A DNA stretch of 64,000 bases. It comes from Streptomyces ficellus (GTDB lineage Bacteria > Actinomycetota > Actinomycetes > Streptomycetales > Streptomycetaceae). The notes beneath the pieces were generated by a model. It did no database searches. It saw only the letters and a list, made by a program, of their open reading frames with translations, and had not been told where the DNA came from. Position 1 is the stretch's first letter. Each line of letters opens with the position of its first letter. Location of the stretch: assembly GCF_009739905.1 (NCBI RefSeq), contig NZ_CP034279.1, forward strand, positions 5,022,001 through 5,086,000. Reading direction: 5' to 3'. This document shows positions 26,732 to 34,813 of this stretch, piece by piece. The translations under genes and the position numbers were made by a program.

Positions 26732-27511
26732 TCAGGCCGCGACCCCGCCGTCCACGACCAGGTCGGCGCCGACGACCGACCCCGCGGCCGGTGACGCGAG
26801 GTACAGCACCGCGGCGGCGACCTCTTCCGCGGAGGTGAGCCGGCCGAGGGGGGAGGTCAGCCGGGCCGCCCGCTCCTCGGGGGTCTCCCCGGGCAGCAGG
26901 GACATGGGCGCCTCCGAGGCGCCGGGGCTCACCGCGTTGATCCGGACGCCGTCGCCGATGTGGTCCAGGGCGGCGGCGCGGGTCAGCGCGGAGACGGCGG
27001 CCTTGCTCACCGCGTAGCCCCCGGTGCCGGGTACGCGGACGTGGGCGCCCAGGTTGGAGCCCACGTTGACGATCACGCCGCCGCCGTGGGCCCGCATGTG
27101 GGCGATCTCGGCCTGGAGGGCGTGGAGCACCCCGGTGACGTTGACGTCCAGCAGGGTCCGCCAGTCCGCCGCGTCCAGGTCGCCGACGGTGCTGCCGCCG
27201 CCGCGCAGCACGCCGGCGTTGTTGACCGCGACGTCGAGGCCGCCGAAGCGGGCGACGGTCCGCTCCACCAGGGCGCGCATGTCGTCGGCGCGGCTGACGT
27301 CGGCGGGGAAGGCTGCCGCCGTGCCGCCCGCCTTCTCGATCAGCGCGACGGTCTCGTCCAGGGTGGCCACCGTGCGCCCGGAGACGGCGACCGAGGCGCC
27401 CTCGGCGGCGAAGGCCAGCGCCACCGCGCGGCCGAGTCCGGAGCCGCCGCCCGTGACGAGCGCGGTCGCTCCGGTGAAGCGCGATGCGGTGCCGGTGAAG
27501 CGTGCGGACAT
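26732..27511 (-). CDS. Short-chain dehydrogenase/reductase
   Basis: 259 aa, classical SDR. NAD(P) site TGGGSGLGR (~residues 20-28), NNAGVL in the middle, and active-site Ser/Tyr/Lys with YAVSK (~residues 158-162). The C-terminal segment PLGRLTSAEEVAAAVLYLAS is typical. The substrate is unknown. Upstream on the same strand lies a TetR gene, and the SDR promoter carries a motif shared with the tetR promoter, so it is probably the regulator's target. Confidence 0.9.
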   Translation of the reverse strand: MSARFTGTASRFTGATALVTGGGSGLGRAVALAFAAEGASVAVSGRTVATLDETVALIEKAGGTAAAFPADVSRADDMRALVERTVARFGGLDVAVNNAGVLRGGGSTVGDLDAADWRTLLDVNVTGVLHALQAEIAHMRAHGGGVIVNVGSNLGAHVRVPGTGGYAVSKAAVSALTRAAALDHIGDGVRINAVSPGASEAPMSLLPGETPEERAARLTSPLGRLTSAEEVAAAVLYLASPAAGSVVGADLVVDGGVAA

Positions 27512-27544
27512 GGGGGTCCCCCTCTGGGTCTGGTCCTGCTTGAT

Positions 27545-27562
27545 TCTTGACTGAACGTTCCA
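27545..27562 (-). promoter_or_regulatory. TetR-type operator at SDR promoter
   Basis: On the minus strand this reads TGGAACGTTCAGTCAAGA, 34-51 bp before the SDR start. It matches the 18-bp site upstream of the tetR gene at 16 of 18 positions and contains a GAACGTTC dyad. The most likely ligand is the TetR protein encoded next door. Confidence 0.65.
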
Positions 27563-27580
27563 ATATGAGGCCGGAAGGAA

Positions 27581-27606
27581 AGGGGCGCCCTGGTTCGGGC
27601 GCCCCT
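27581..27606 (-). terminator. Terminator of tetR gene
   Basis: GGGGCGCCC pairs with GGGCGCCCC around TGGTTC (about 27582-27605), directly downstream of the tetR stop on the minus strand; AAGG/CCTT flanks extend it. Confidence 0.75.
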
Positions 27607-27621
27607 TCCGGTGCCGCCGGG

Positions 27622-28206
27622 TCAGTCCAGCAGCGTCAGTGCCTGCTCCGCCGCGTCCCGCACGCGCGCGGGGTCGCCTGACGCCTTGCCGACGACGCGC
27701 AGCCCCTGCATCAGCACCAGCAGCATCCGGGCCAGCGCCCGCGGGTCGCGGTCCGCGGCGAGTTCGCCCCCGGCCCGTGCCCGTGCCAGCGCCGCGTGCA
27801 GCGCGGTCTCGACGTGCTCCCAGCCGAGCTCCACCCGCCGGGCCGCGGCCCGGTCGTGAGCGGCCAGCTCGGCGGCCGTGTTGGTGAAGAAGCAGCCGGT
27901 GAGACGCTGTTCGTCACTGGCGGCCTCGGCGGCGAACCGGCGCACCAGCGCCCGGACGGCGGGCAGGGCCGGGCCCGGCCGGGACAGCTCCTCCACCAGG
28001 CCCGGCTCGCGGGACTCCGCGTACCGGTCCATGGCCTTCAGGTACAGCTCGTGCTTGTTGCCGAAGGTCGCGTAGATGCTGGCGCGGCCGATGCCGAGGC
28101 GGTCGGTGAGGTCCGCCATCGACGTCGCCTCGTAGCCGCGCTCCCAGAACAGCTCGAGGGCTGCCTGGAGCGCGGCGTCCGGATCGAATTCCTTGGTCCT
28201 GGCCAC
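27622..28206 (-). CDS. TetR/AcrR-family regulator
   Basis: 194 aa from GTG 28206. The N-terminal helix-turn-helix is complete (DPDAALQAALELFWERGYEA, MADLTDRLGIGRASIYATFG, NKHELYLKAMDRY). The ligand domain carries the TetR_C pattern with GCFFTNTAAELAAHD and ARMLLVLMQGLRVVGKA. It probably represses itself and the SDR gene through the shared 18-bp motif and is relieved by an unknown small molecule. Confidence 0.92.
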   Translation of the reverse strand: MARTKEFDPDAALQAALELFWERGYEATSMADLTDRLGIGRASIYATFGNKHELYLKAMDRYAESREPGLVEELSRPGPALPAVRALVRRFAAEAASDEQRLTGCFFTNTAAELAAHDRAAARRVELGWEHVETALHAALARARAGGELAADRDPRALARMLLVLMQGLRVVGKASGDPARVRDAAEQALTLLD

Positions 28207-28227
28207 GGTCGGGACTCTAGATCGATC

Positions 28228-28245
28228 TGGAACGATCGGTCAAGA
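28228..28245 (+). promoter_or_regulatory. TetR-type operator upstream of tetR
   Basis: TGGAACGATCGGTCAAGA, with the near-palindromic core GAACGATCGGTC, lies 22 bp before the tetR start codon and is nearly identical to the SDR promoter site. Autoregulation is inferred. Confidence 0.65.
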
Positions 28246-28305
28246 TCGCGTCGGTCAGGGTCGTGTCGGTCGAGAGCGTGTCGGTCGAGGGCGTAGCGGT
28301 CACGA
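28246..28305 (+). repeat. Four tandem 15-bp repeats
   Basis: Four consecutive 15-mers (28246, 28261, 28276 and 28291) share G(C/T)GTCGGTC or close variants. Units 2 and 3 (TCGTGTCGGTCGAGA and GCGTGTCGGTCGAGG) differ at few positions. The array fills the gap between the TetR operator and the nirD stop codon, and each unit repeats the CGGTC half-site of that operator. Confidence 0.75.
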
Positions 28306-28309
28306 ACGT

Positions 28310-28651
28310 TCAGGCGGCCGGGACCAGTTCACGGGTGCGGGCCGGGAAGACCGCCACCGACACCTCCTCGTCGTCCAGGCACCGACCCGTCTCCAGGTCG
28401 AAGCGCTGCTTCAGCAACGGCGACGCCACGAACGGCCGCCCGCCCGCCGAGCCGAGCAGGCCCCGCGACAGCACCTGGGCGCCGGTGAACGGGTCCCGGT
28501 TGTCGATGGCGTACAGCCGCCCCGCCCGGTCCCGGAACAGCGCCACCTGCCGCCCGTCCGGCAGCAGCGCCGCCATGCCGCGCCCCGGCGTCAGCGCGGA
28601 GTCCTCGCAGATCGGCAACCAGGTCCCGTCGAGGGAGAGTTCGAGCATCAT
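28310..28651 (-). CDS. nirD: Nitrite reductase [NAD(P)H] small subunit NirD
   Basis: 113 aa. A Rieske-like fold without visible Cys-His cluster ligands, as usual for NirD (TWLPICEDSALTPGRGMAAL, VALFRDRAGRLYAIDNRDPF, ASPLLKQRFDLETGRCLDDE). It supports the catalytic NirB subunit in six-electron reduction of nitrite to ammonium. ATG 28651 overlaps the nirB stop as ATGA, so the two are translationally coupled. Confidence 0.95.
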   Translation of the reverse strand: MMLELSLDGTWLPICEDSALTPGRGMAALLPDGRQVALFRDRAGRLYAIDNRDPFTGAQVLSRGLLGSAGGRPFVASPLLKQRFDLETGRCLDDEEVSVAVFPARTRELVPAA

Positions 28652-31206
28652 CGGGCGGAGGCTCCTTCCAGGGAGTCCCTGGACGCCGGCGGTTCCAGCG
28701 TCAGGATCGTCAGGTCCGGCTTGATCTGGCCGCGCTCCGGCACGAACCGCACCGACGGGTCCGGCGCGTCCGGGGCGTTCACGAAGGAGACGAACCGGCT
28801 CAGCCGCTCCGGGTCCTGGAGCGTCTCGGCCCATTCGTCGCGGTACGTCGCCACGTGCGCGGCCATCAGCGCCTCCAGCTCGTCGCACAGCCCGAGACTG
28901 TCGTGCACGACCACGTCCCGCAGGTGGTCCAGCCCGCCCTCCAGCCGCTCCAGCCAGGTCGCCGTGCGCTCCAGCCGGTCCGCGGTGCGGATGTAGAACA
29001 TCAGGAACCGGTCGATCAGCCGGATCAGCTCCGCGTCCGACAGGTCCTGGGCGAGCAGGTCCGCGTGGCGCGGCGTCGCGCCACCGTTGCCGCCGACGTA
29101 CAGGTTCCAGCCATTCGCCGTGGCGATCACGCCGAAGTCCTTCGACTGGGCCTCCGCGCACTCCCGCGCGCAGCCCGAGACAGCCGACTTGAGCTTGTGC
29201 GGGGCGCGCAGGCCCCGGTAGCGCAGCTCCAGGTCGATCGCCATCCGCACCGAGTCCTGCACGCCGTAGCGGCACCAGGTCTGGCCCACGCACGACTTCA
29301 CCGTCCGCAGCGACTTGCCGTACGCGTGCCCCGACTCGAAGCCCGCGTCCACCAGCCGCGCCCAGATCCTGGGCAGCTGGTCCACCCGGGCACCGAACAG
29401 GTCGATCCGCTGACCGCCCGTGATCTTGGTGTAGAGGCCGAAGTCCCGGGCCACCTCGCCGATCACGATCAGCTTCTCCGGGGTGATCTCCCCGCCCGGG
29501 ATGCGCGGCACGATCGAGTACGAGCCGTTGCGCTGCATGTTCGCCAGGAAGTGGTCGTTGGTGTCCTGGAGCGCGGCCCGCTCGCCGTCGAGGATGTACT
29601 CGTTGGTCAGGCTCGCCAGGATCGACGCCACGGCCGGCTTGCAGACCTCGCAGCCGTCGCCGCCACGCGCCTCCTCGCGGCCGTGCGAGTCGAGGAGCTC
29701 GGCGTACGACGTGAACCGCATGGTGCGGACGATCTCGTACAGCTCGCTGCGGGTGTAGGTGAAGCAGCCGCACATGCCGGTGTCGGCGGGCTTCGGCAGC
29801 AGCTGCTGGATGACCTTCACGCAACTGCCGCAGCCGGTGCCCGCCTTGGTGCACTTCTTGACCTCGGGCAGCGAGGAACAGGCACAGATGGCGCCCTTGG
29901 TGACGTTGTGGCAGGAGCAGATGATCGCGTCGTCGGGCAGGGACTGCGGGCCGAGCGACACCGGCGCCCCGGCGCCGGCCGGCAGCACCAGCTGCTCGGG
30001 CGCCACCGGCGGCTTCGTCCCGGTCATCGGGCGGAGCATCCCGTACGACTCGGCGTCCCCGACCAGCACGCCGCCCAGCAGCACCCCGTCCGGGTCGACG
30101 ACCAGCTTCTTGTACACCCCGGCCCGGGAGTCGGAGTAGACGACGTCCAGGCAGCCCTCGGCGGTGCCGTGCGCGTCACCGAACGACGCCACGTCCACAC
30201 CGAGCAGCTTCAGCTTGGTCGACATGTCGGCACCGGTGAAGCCGTCCGTCTCCTCCTCGGCGATCGCCGCGGCGGCCGTGAGCGCCATCTCGTACCCGGG
30301 CGCGACCAGCCCGTGCACCCGGCCGTCGACCGCCAGGGCGCACTCGCCGATCGCGAACACGGCCGGGTCCGACGTACGGCACCGCTCGTCGACCGCGATG
30401 CCGCCGCGCTCGCCGACCGCCAGGCCGCAGTCCCGCGCCAGCTGGTCGCGGGGGCGCACGCCCGCCGAGAAGACCACCATGTCGGTGGTGACCGTCGAAC
30501 CGTCCGACAGCGCCATGCCGGTCACACGACCGCCCCCGGCGCCGTCCTCCGTGAGCACCTCCTGCGTGCCGGTGCCCGTGTGGACGACGAGCCCCATGTT
30601 CTCGATGGTGCGCAGCAGGGCCGCGCCGCCGCCCTCGTCGACCTGCACCGGCATCAGGCGCGGCGCGAACTCCACGACGTGCGTCTCCAGGCCCAGCCCC
30701 TTGAGCGCGCCCGCCGCCTCCAGGCCGAGCAGCCCCCCGCCGACCACCGCGCCGGTCCGCGCCGTCTTCGCGTACTCCTCGATGGCGAGGAGGTCCTCGA
30801 TCGTCCGGTAGACGAAGCAGCCGGTCGCGTCCTTGCCCGGCACCGGCGGAACGAAGGGGTACGAACCGGTCGCCAGGACCAGCGTGTCGTACGCGATCAC
30901 CCGGCCGGCGCGCGAGGTGACCGTCCTCGCCTCGCGGTCGATGGTCTCGGCCGGGTCGTCCAGGTGCAGCTCGATCCCGTGCCGCGTCATGAAGTCACCC
31001 TCGACCATGGACAGGTCGTCGGGCGTCTTCCCGTCGAAGTACGAGGTCAGCCGGACGCGGTCGTACGCCGGGCGCGGCTCCTCGCAGAGCACGACGACCC
31101 GCGCCCGCTCGGTGACCCCGCGCTCGGCGAGGCCCTCCAGGAAGCGCTGGCCGACCATGCCGTGGCCGACGAGGACGATGGTGGGCATGTTCGGCGTGTG
31201 GGCCAT
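28648..31206 (-). CDS. nirB: Nitrite reductase [NAD(P)H] large subunit NirB
   Basis: 852 aa from ATG 31206, chosen because GGAGG lies 8 nt upstream; ATG 31224 has no such site. Domains in order: FAD/NAD(P) oxidoreductase (TIVLVGHGMVGQRFLEGL, GGGLLGLEAAGALKGLG); BFD-type [2Fe-2S] domain (ICSCHNVTKGAICAC ... CTKAGTGCGSC); sulfite/nitrite reductase ferredoxin-like half; siroheme-[4Fe-4S] site with CVGQTWCRYG and GCARECAEAQSKDFG. Cytoplasmic assimilatory enzyme. Siroheme could be supplied by the chelatase at 41958. It lies 1 bp after an FAD reductase gene in one operon. Confidence 0.97.
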   Translation of the reverse strand: MAHTPNMPTIVLVGHGMVGQRFLEGLAERGVTERARVVVLCEEPRPAYDRVRLTSYFDGKTPDDLSMVEGDFMTRHGIELHLDDPAETIDREARTVTSRAGRVIAYDTLVLATGSYPFVPPVPGKDATGCFVYRTIEDLLAIEEYAKTARTGAVVGGGLLGLEAAGALKGLGLETHVVEFAPRLMPVQVDEGGGAALLRTIENMGLVVHTGTGTQEVLTEDGAGGGRVTGMALSDGSTVTTDMVVFSAGVRPRDQLARDCGLAVGERGGIAVDERCRTSDPAVFAIGECALAVDGRVHGLVAPGYEMALTAAAAIAEEETDGFTGADMSTKLKLLGVDVASFGDAHGTAEGCLDVVYSDSRAGVYKKLVVDPDGVLLGGVLVGDAESYGMLRPMTGTKPPVAPEQLVLPAGAGAPVSLGPQSLPDDAIICSCHNVTKGAICACSSLPEVKKCTKAGTGCGSCVKVIQQLLPKPADTGMCGCFTYTRSELYEIVRTMRFTSYAELLDSHGREEARGGDGCEVCKPAVASILASLTNEYILDGERAALQDTNDHFLANMQRNGSYSIVPRIPGGEITPEKLIVIGEVARDFGLYTKITGGQRIDLFGARVDQLPRIWARLVDAGFESGHAYGKSLRTVKSCVGQTWCRYGVQDSVRMAIDLELRYRGLRAPHKLKSAVSGCARECAEAQSKDFGVIATANGWNLYVGGNGGATPRHADLLAQDLSDAELIRLIDRFLMFYIRTADRLERTATWLERLEGGLDHLRDVVVHDSLGLCDELEALMAAHVATYRDEWAETLQDPERLSRFVSFVNAPDAPDPSVRFVPERGQIKPDLTILTLEPPASRDSLEGASAR

Positions 31207-31207
31207 T

Positions 31208-32389
31208 TCAGGAGCCTCCGTCATGGGTGAGCAGGTGGAGCAGGGGCGCTTCCGGAAGGGCCTCGTCGCCCTCCCAGGCCCGGGCGAGCGCCCCGACCGC
31301 GCCGAGATCGCCGAGCAGTACGCCGCCGACGAGGCGGTCGCCGCGGACGACGACCTTCCGGTACGCGCCGCTCGTCGCGTCCGCCAGCCGCACGGTGTCG
31401 TCGCCGGGCAGCGCCGTCGCCTCGCCGAACGCCGCCAGTTCGAGGGCGTCCATGCTCAGCCGGGTCAACGCGCGCGTGCCGCGGTACGCGCCGGTGCCGT
31501 GCAGCAGCACCTCCGCCAGGACGTCGGCCTGCTCCAGGGCGGCACCGGCCAGCCCGTAGAGCCGGCCGTCGTGCTCGGCGCAGTCGCCGACGGCGTGGAC
31601 GAACGGGTCGGAGGTGCGCAGCTGGTCGTCGACGACGATCCCGCGCCGCACGTCCAGGCCCGCCTCCAGGGCGAGACCCACGCGGGGCCGCACCCCGCAG
31701 GCGATGACGACGACGTCCGCGTCCAGCACGAACCCGTCGGCCAGCTCGACCGCCTCGACCGTGTCGTCCGTGCAGCGCAGGCCCCGGACACGGCACTCCG
31801 TGTGGACCTCCACCCCCAGGTCCGCCTCCAGGTGGCGGCGCAGCAGCCGTGAGGCCTCGGCGTCCAGCTGGCGCTCCATCAGGTGCTCGCCCTGCTGGGC
31901 CAGCACCACCTCCGCGCCCCGCGCCGCGAGGGCGCGCGCGGCCGACACGCCCAGCAGGCCGCCCCCGATCACCACCGCCCGCACCCCGGGTGCCACCAGC
32001 GCGTCCAGGGCGAGGCAGTCGTCGAGCGTCCGGAAGGCGTGCACCCCGGCCGGCAGCCGCCCGCCGCCCAGGCCGCGCAGCGGCGGCAGCACCGGGTTCG
32101 AGCCGGTGGCCAGAATCAGCCGGTCGTACGCGAACGCCGCACCGTCCGCGCAGTGCACCACGCGGGCGGCGCGGTCGATGCCGGTCACCCGCACCTCGTG
32201 CCGCGCCCCTCCGTCGCGCGGCGCCGGCAGGGCGGTGACCTCGGGCCCGTACCGCCCGGCCAGGACGTCCGCGAGCAGCACCCGGTTGTACGGGGCGTGC
32301 GGCTCCTCGCCGAGCAGGGTGACGGGCAGCCGCTCGGCGAGCCGGGCGCCCGCCGTGCCTCCTCCGACCACCACGATGCGTGAACTCAT
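31208..32389 (-). CDS. FAD-dependent NAD(P)H oxidoreductase, nitrate/nitrite electron transfer
   Basis: 393 aa. N-terminal RIVVVGGGTAGARLAERL (FAD), YDRLILATGSNPVLPPL, second dinucleotide fold VVIGGGLLGVSAARALAARG (NAD), and C-terminal DPFVHAVGDCAEHDG (FAD). It resembles the oxidoreductase half of NirB and the electron-transfer subunit of assimilatory nitrate reductases, but lacks the BFD and siroheme domains. As first gene of the nir operon, it probably passes electrons from NAD(P)H to the nitrate reductase at 37002-39203; this is inferred. A GlnR-like site precedes it. Confidence 0.88.
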   Translation of the reverse strand: MSSRIVVVGGGTAGARLAERLPVTLLGEEPHAPYNRVLLADVLAGRYGPEVTALPAPRDGGARHEVRVTGIDRAARVVHCADGAAFAYDRLILATGSNPVLPPLRGLGGGRLPAGVHAFRTLDDCLALDALVAPGVRAVVIGGGLLGVSAARALAARGAEVVLAQQGEHLMERQLDAEASRLLRRHLEADLGVEVHTECRVRGLRCTDDTVEAVELADGFVLDADVVVIACGVRPRVGLALEAGLDVRRGIVVDDQLRTSDPFVHAVGDCAEHDGRLYGLAGAALEQADVLAEVLLHGTGAYRGTRALTRLSMDALELAAFGEATALPGDDTVRLADATSGAYRKVVVRGDRLVGGVLLGDLGAVGALARAWEGDEALPEAPLLHLLTHDGGS

Positions 32390-32412
32390 GCCCGTCAGCG
32401 TGCGTCGGCGGT

Positions 32413-32450
32413 GTTACCCGGCCGCATCCCGATTGTTTCGCCCACGGAAA
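32413..32450 (-). promoter_or_regulatory. GlnR-box-like sequence upstream of nir operon
   Basis: Read on the plus strand, pentamers spaced by 6 nt are GTTAC, GCATC, GTTTC and GGAAA. They partly fit the GlnR arrangement GTnAC-n6-GAAAC repeated twice (recalled consensus). The site begins 24 bp upstream of the first operon gene. GlnR activates nitrate/nitrite assimilation in Streptomyces. Two of the four half-sites are weak. Confidence 0.45.
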
Positions 32451-32576
32451 GCTGACCTCAGCGGCGGACGTGGTCACCGGTGAGGGAACCCCGCCTGCCG
32501 GGGTGGGGACAGCCGGAGCCCGGATACTCCGGTGGCCTCCATGGTGCGGGGAGCCGCCGTTCGGGAGCCTTGGTGC

Positions 32577-32999
32577 ATGGACGTCGTCACCCGTGTGCTC
32601 ACCGAGCCGTTCCGCCCCGCGACCTGGAGGCGGGTCGCCTACCTGCTGGTCGCGCTCCCGGCCGGGCTGCTGGGCGTGCCGCACCTGCTCGCGCGGCGGC
32701 TGCTGGGGGTGGACCTCGGCGCGCCGGCGCCCCGGCGGCTCGTCCTGTACGCGCTGCTGGCCACACCGGTGAACGCGGTGGCGCTCGCCGTCACCGTGTA
32801 CGGCTGGTCGCTCGTCCCCATGAACCTGGGCTGGCCGCTGCGGGCGGGCGACCCGGCGCAGGCGTGGGGCGGCCCGACCTTCGCCGGGGCGTGGGCGTTC
32901 CACGCGGTGGTGGGCGGGATCGGCTTCCTGCTCCTCATGCCCTGGATAGGCAGGGGCGTCACGGCCCTCCAACGACGGCTGGCCTTCCGGCTGCTGTGA
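32577..32999 (+). CDS. Orphan membrane sensor-domain-like protein
   Basis: 140 aa from ATG 32577. It starts VLTEPFRPATWRRVAYLLVA and continues with four hydrophobic segments (~20-38, ~60-80, ~100-120 and a C-terminal span). The pattern TWRRVAYLL ... LLGVDLGAP ... RRLVLYALL resembles the membrane Sensor domain at the N-terminus of many Streptomyces histidine kinases, but no kinase part follows. It may be a stand-alone signalling or structural membrane protein, or the remnant of a kinase gene. Function unknown. Confidence 0.65.
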   Translation: MDVVTRVLTEPFRPATWRRVAYLLVALPAGLLGVPHLLARRLLGVDLGAPAPRRLVLYALLATPVNAVALAVTVYGWSLVPMNLGWPLRAGDPAQAWGGPTFAGAWAFHAVVGGIGFLLLMPWIGRGVTALQRRLAFRLL

Positions 33000-33082
33000 C
33001 GCCCGCCCGGCGGGGCGCGACAACCCAACCTCAGAGGTACCTCAAGGCTCACTGGTTTCGTGGACGGCACATGTATCCCGTC

Positions 33083-33156
33083 CCTAGGGAGGGTCTTCAA
33101 AGTAGCGTCGTCCGCCCGGAGGCCGGGCAGACGGGACTTTGAAGACACGACCTAGG
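33083..33156. promoter_or_regulatory. Long imperfect hairpin before TSUP gene
   Basis: CCTAGG-4 nt-GTCTTCAAAGT (33083-33103) pairs with ACTTTGAAGAC-4 nt-CCTAGG (33136-33156): 17 of 21 positions complementary, with the 11-bp block perfect. Inside the 32-nt loop a second stem forms (GCCCGG with CCGGGC). The structure ends 9 bp before the TSUP ATG. It may be a cis-regulatory RNA or cruciform, or a small mobile (MITE-like) element. Confidence 0.65.
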
Positions 33157-33164
33157 CTCTCGGT

Positions 33165-33941
33165 ATGCCCGACATATCGCTGACCACCCTGCTCTTCCTC
33201 TGCGCGGCCGCTCTCGTGGCGGGCTGGATCGACGCGGTGGTGGGCGGCGGCGGGCTGCTCCTCCTGCCCGCGCTGCTGCTCGGCCTGCCGCACGTCCCGG
33301 CCGCCCACATCCTCGGCACCAACAAGGCGGTGGCCATCGTGGGCACCACGGGCGCCGCTGTGACGTACGTGCGCAAGGCGCCGGTGCGGGTGGGCACGGC
33401 GGTGCGGATCGGGCTCGCGGCGCTGGCGGGCTCGATGGGCGGGGCGTTCTTCGCGGCCGGGATCAGCAGTGACGTCCTGCGGCCGGTCATCATGGTGGTG
33501 CTGCTGGGCGTGGCGGCGTTCGTGATGCTGCGGCCGTCGTTCGGCGCGGGGGCGGACAAGGGGCCGGTGACCAGGGCGCGGATCGTCACGGCGATCGTCC
33601 TCGTCGGCGGCGGGATCGGCTTCTACGACGGGCTGTTCGGACCCGGCACGGGCACGTTCCTGGTGCTGGCGCTCGCCGCCGTGCTCCACCTGGATCTGGT
33701 GACCGCCTCCGCCACCGCCAAGATCGTGAACGTGTGCACCAACGCGGGAGCGCTGGCGATGTTCGCCTACCAGGGCACGGTGCTGTGGAAGCTGGCGGCG
33801 CTGATGGCCGTGTTCAACCTGGCGGGCGGGATGTTCGGGGCGCGGACGGCGCTGCGCAAGGGCGCGGAGTTCGTACGGGGAGTGCTGCTGGTGGTGGTCT
33901 TCTCGCTGGTCGCCAAGCTCGCGTTCGACCAGTGGAGCTGA
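33165..33941 (+). CDS. TSUP/TauE-SafE family sulfite/sulfonate exporter-like permease
   Basis: 258 aa, about eight membrane spans. The family's repeated motif is present in both halves: GWIDAVVGGGGLLLLPALL with HILGTNKAVAIVGTTGA near residue 45, and GFYDGLFGPGTGTFLVLALA with SATAKIVNVCTNAGAL near 185. TSUP proteins export or import small sulfur or organic anions. The substrate here is unknown. The gene stands alone behind the long hairpin. Confidence 0.9.
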   Translation: MPDISLTTLLFLCAAALVAGWIDAVVGGGGLLLLPALLLGLPHVPAAHILGTNKAVAIVGTTGAAVTYVRKAPVRVGTAVRIGLAALAGSMGGAFFAAGISSDVLRPVIMVVLLGVAAFVMLRPSFGAGADKGPVTRARIVTAIVLVGGGIGFYDGLFGPGTGTFLVLALAAVLHLDLVTASATAKIVNVCTNAGALAMFAYQGTVLWKLAALMAVFNLAGGMFGARTALRKGAEFVRGVLLVVVFSLVAKLAFDQWS

Positions 33942-34004
33942 GCGGGGGAGGGGACCCGGGCGCGGGCTCCCGCCGCTGCTGCGGGCCGGCGTGCGCGCGG
34001 GCCG

Positions 34005-34712
34005 TCACCGGGCGCCGATCAGGTGGGCGTAGGCGACGACGTTGCCCTGGTAGCCGGTCTTCTCGTCGAACTCCCCGCCGCACGTGATCACGCGCAGCTC
34101 CGCCCGGTCGGCGGGCCCGTAGACCTTCCGGTCGGGGAACTCGCCGTTCTCGTACACCTCGATCGCGTCGATGGTGAACACGGCGGTGGTGCCGTCGCGG
34201 CGGGTGACCTCGATGCGGTGGCCCTTCTTCAGGGCGCCGAGGGCGTAGAAGACGGCGGGGCCCTCGGAGTTGTCGACATGACCGGCGACGATCGCGGTGC
34301 CCTTCGCGCCGGGCGGGGTGCCGTCCTTGTACCAGCCGGCGATGTTCGGATTCCCGGCGGGCGGCACCTCCAGGCTGCCGTCCGGGGCGAGCCCCAGGCG
34401 CATCACCGGGGCGTCGACGTCGATCTCGGGGATGCGGACGCGGACCGGGGCGGAGGGCGGCAGAGGGTCCGCGGCGGCGTCGGTGTGCTGGTGGGGGCCG
34501 GCCGCGAAGGCCTCGGCGGCCGTCGGGACGGGCGGGGTCAGGTCCTCGGAGCCGTTCTGCACCAGCCAGAGGCCGACGCACGCGGCGATGGCTATGCCCC
34601 ACCCCTTGCCCCTGCTCCTGCCCTCAGCGCCGGTGCCGGTGCCGGTGGCTGTGCCCGTGCCGGTGTCCGTGCCGTGTCCCGTCCCGCTCCTGGTGTCGGT
34701 GTCGTCGGTCAT
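34005..34712 (-). CDS. Class F sortase
   Basis: 235 aa from ATG 34712. A cytoplasmic head of Thr-Gly-Asp repeats (GTGHGTDTGTGTATGTGTG, DNA 34620-34690) precedes one membrane anchor (IAIAACVGLWLV), then the sortase barrel: VRVRIPEIDVDAPVM, GTPPGAKGTAIVAGHVDN with the catalytic His, and LRVITCGGEFDEKTG with the catalytic Cys. The usual downstream Arg is not obvious; this varies within class F. Sortases cleave a C-terminal sorting signal and attach the protein to the wall. A candidate substrate is 100 bp upstream on the same strand. Confidence 0.9.
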   Translation of the reverse strand: MTDDTDTRSGTGHGTDTGTGTATGTGTGAEGRSRGKGWGIAIAACVGLWLVQNGSEDLTPPVPTAAEAFAAGPHQHTDAAADPLPPSAPVRVRIPEIDVDAPVMRLGLAPDGSLEVPPAGNPNIAGWYKDGTPPGAKGTAIVAGHVDNSEGPAVFYALGALKKGHRIEVTRRDGTTAVFTIDAIEVYENGEFPDRKVYGPADRAELRVITCGGEFDEKTGYQGNVVAYAHLIGAR

Positions 34713-34813
34713 CGCTGCCCTCGCGGGGGATGGGGCTCCCCGCCCGCGCCGCGGTCTCGGGGACACACGCGGCGGGGGCGGGGAGCGAGGCGGGGGTACG
34801 GGGACGGACCCCG

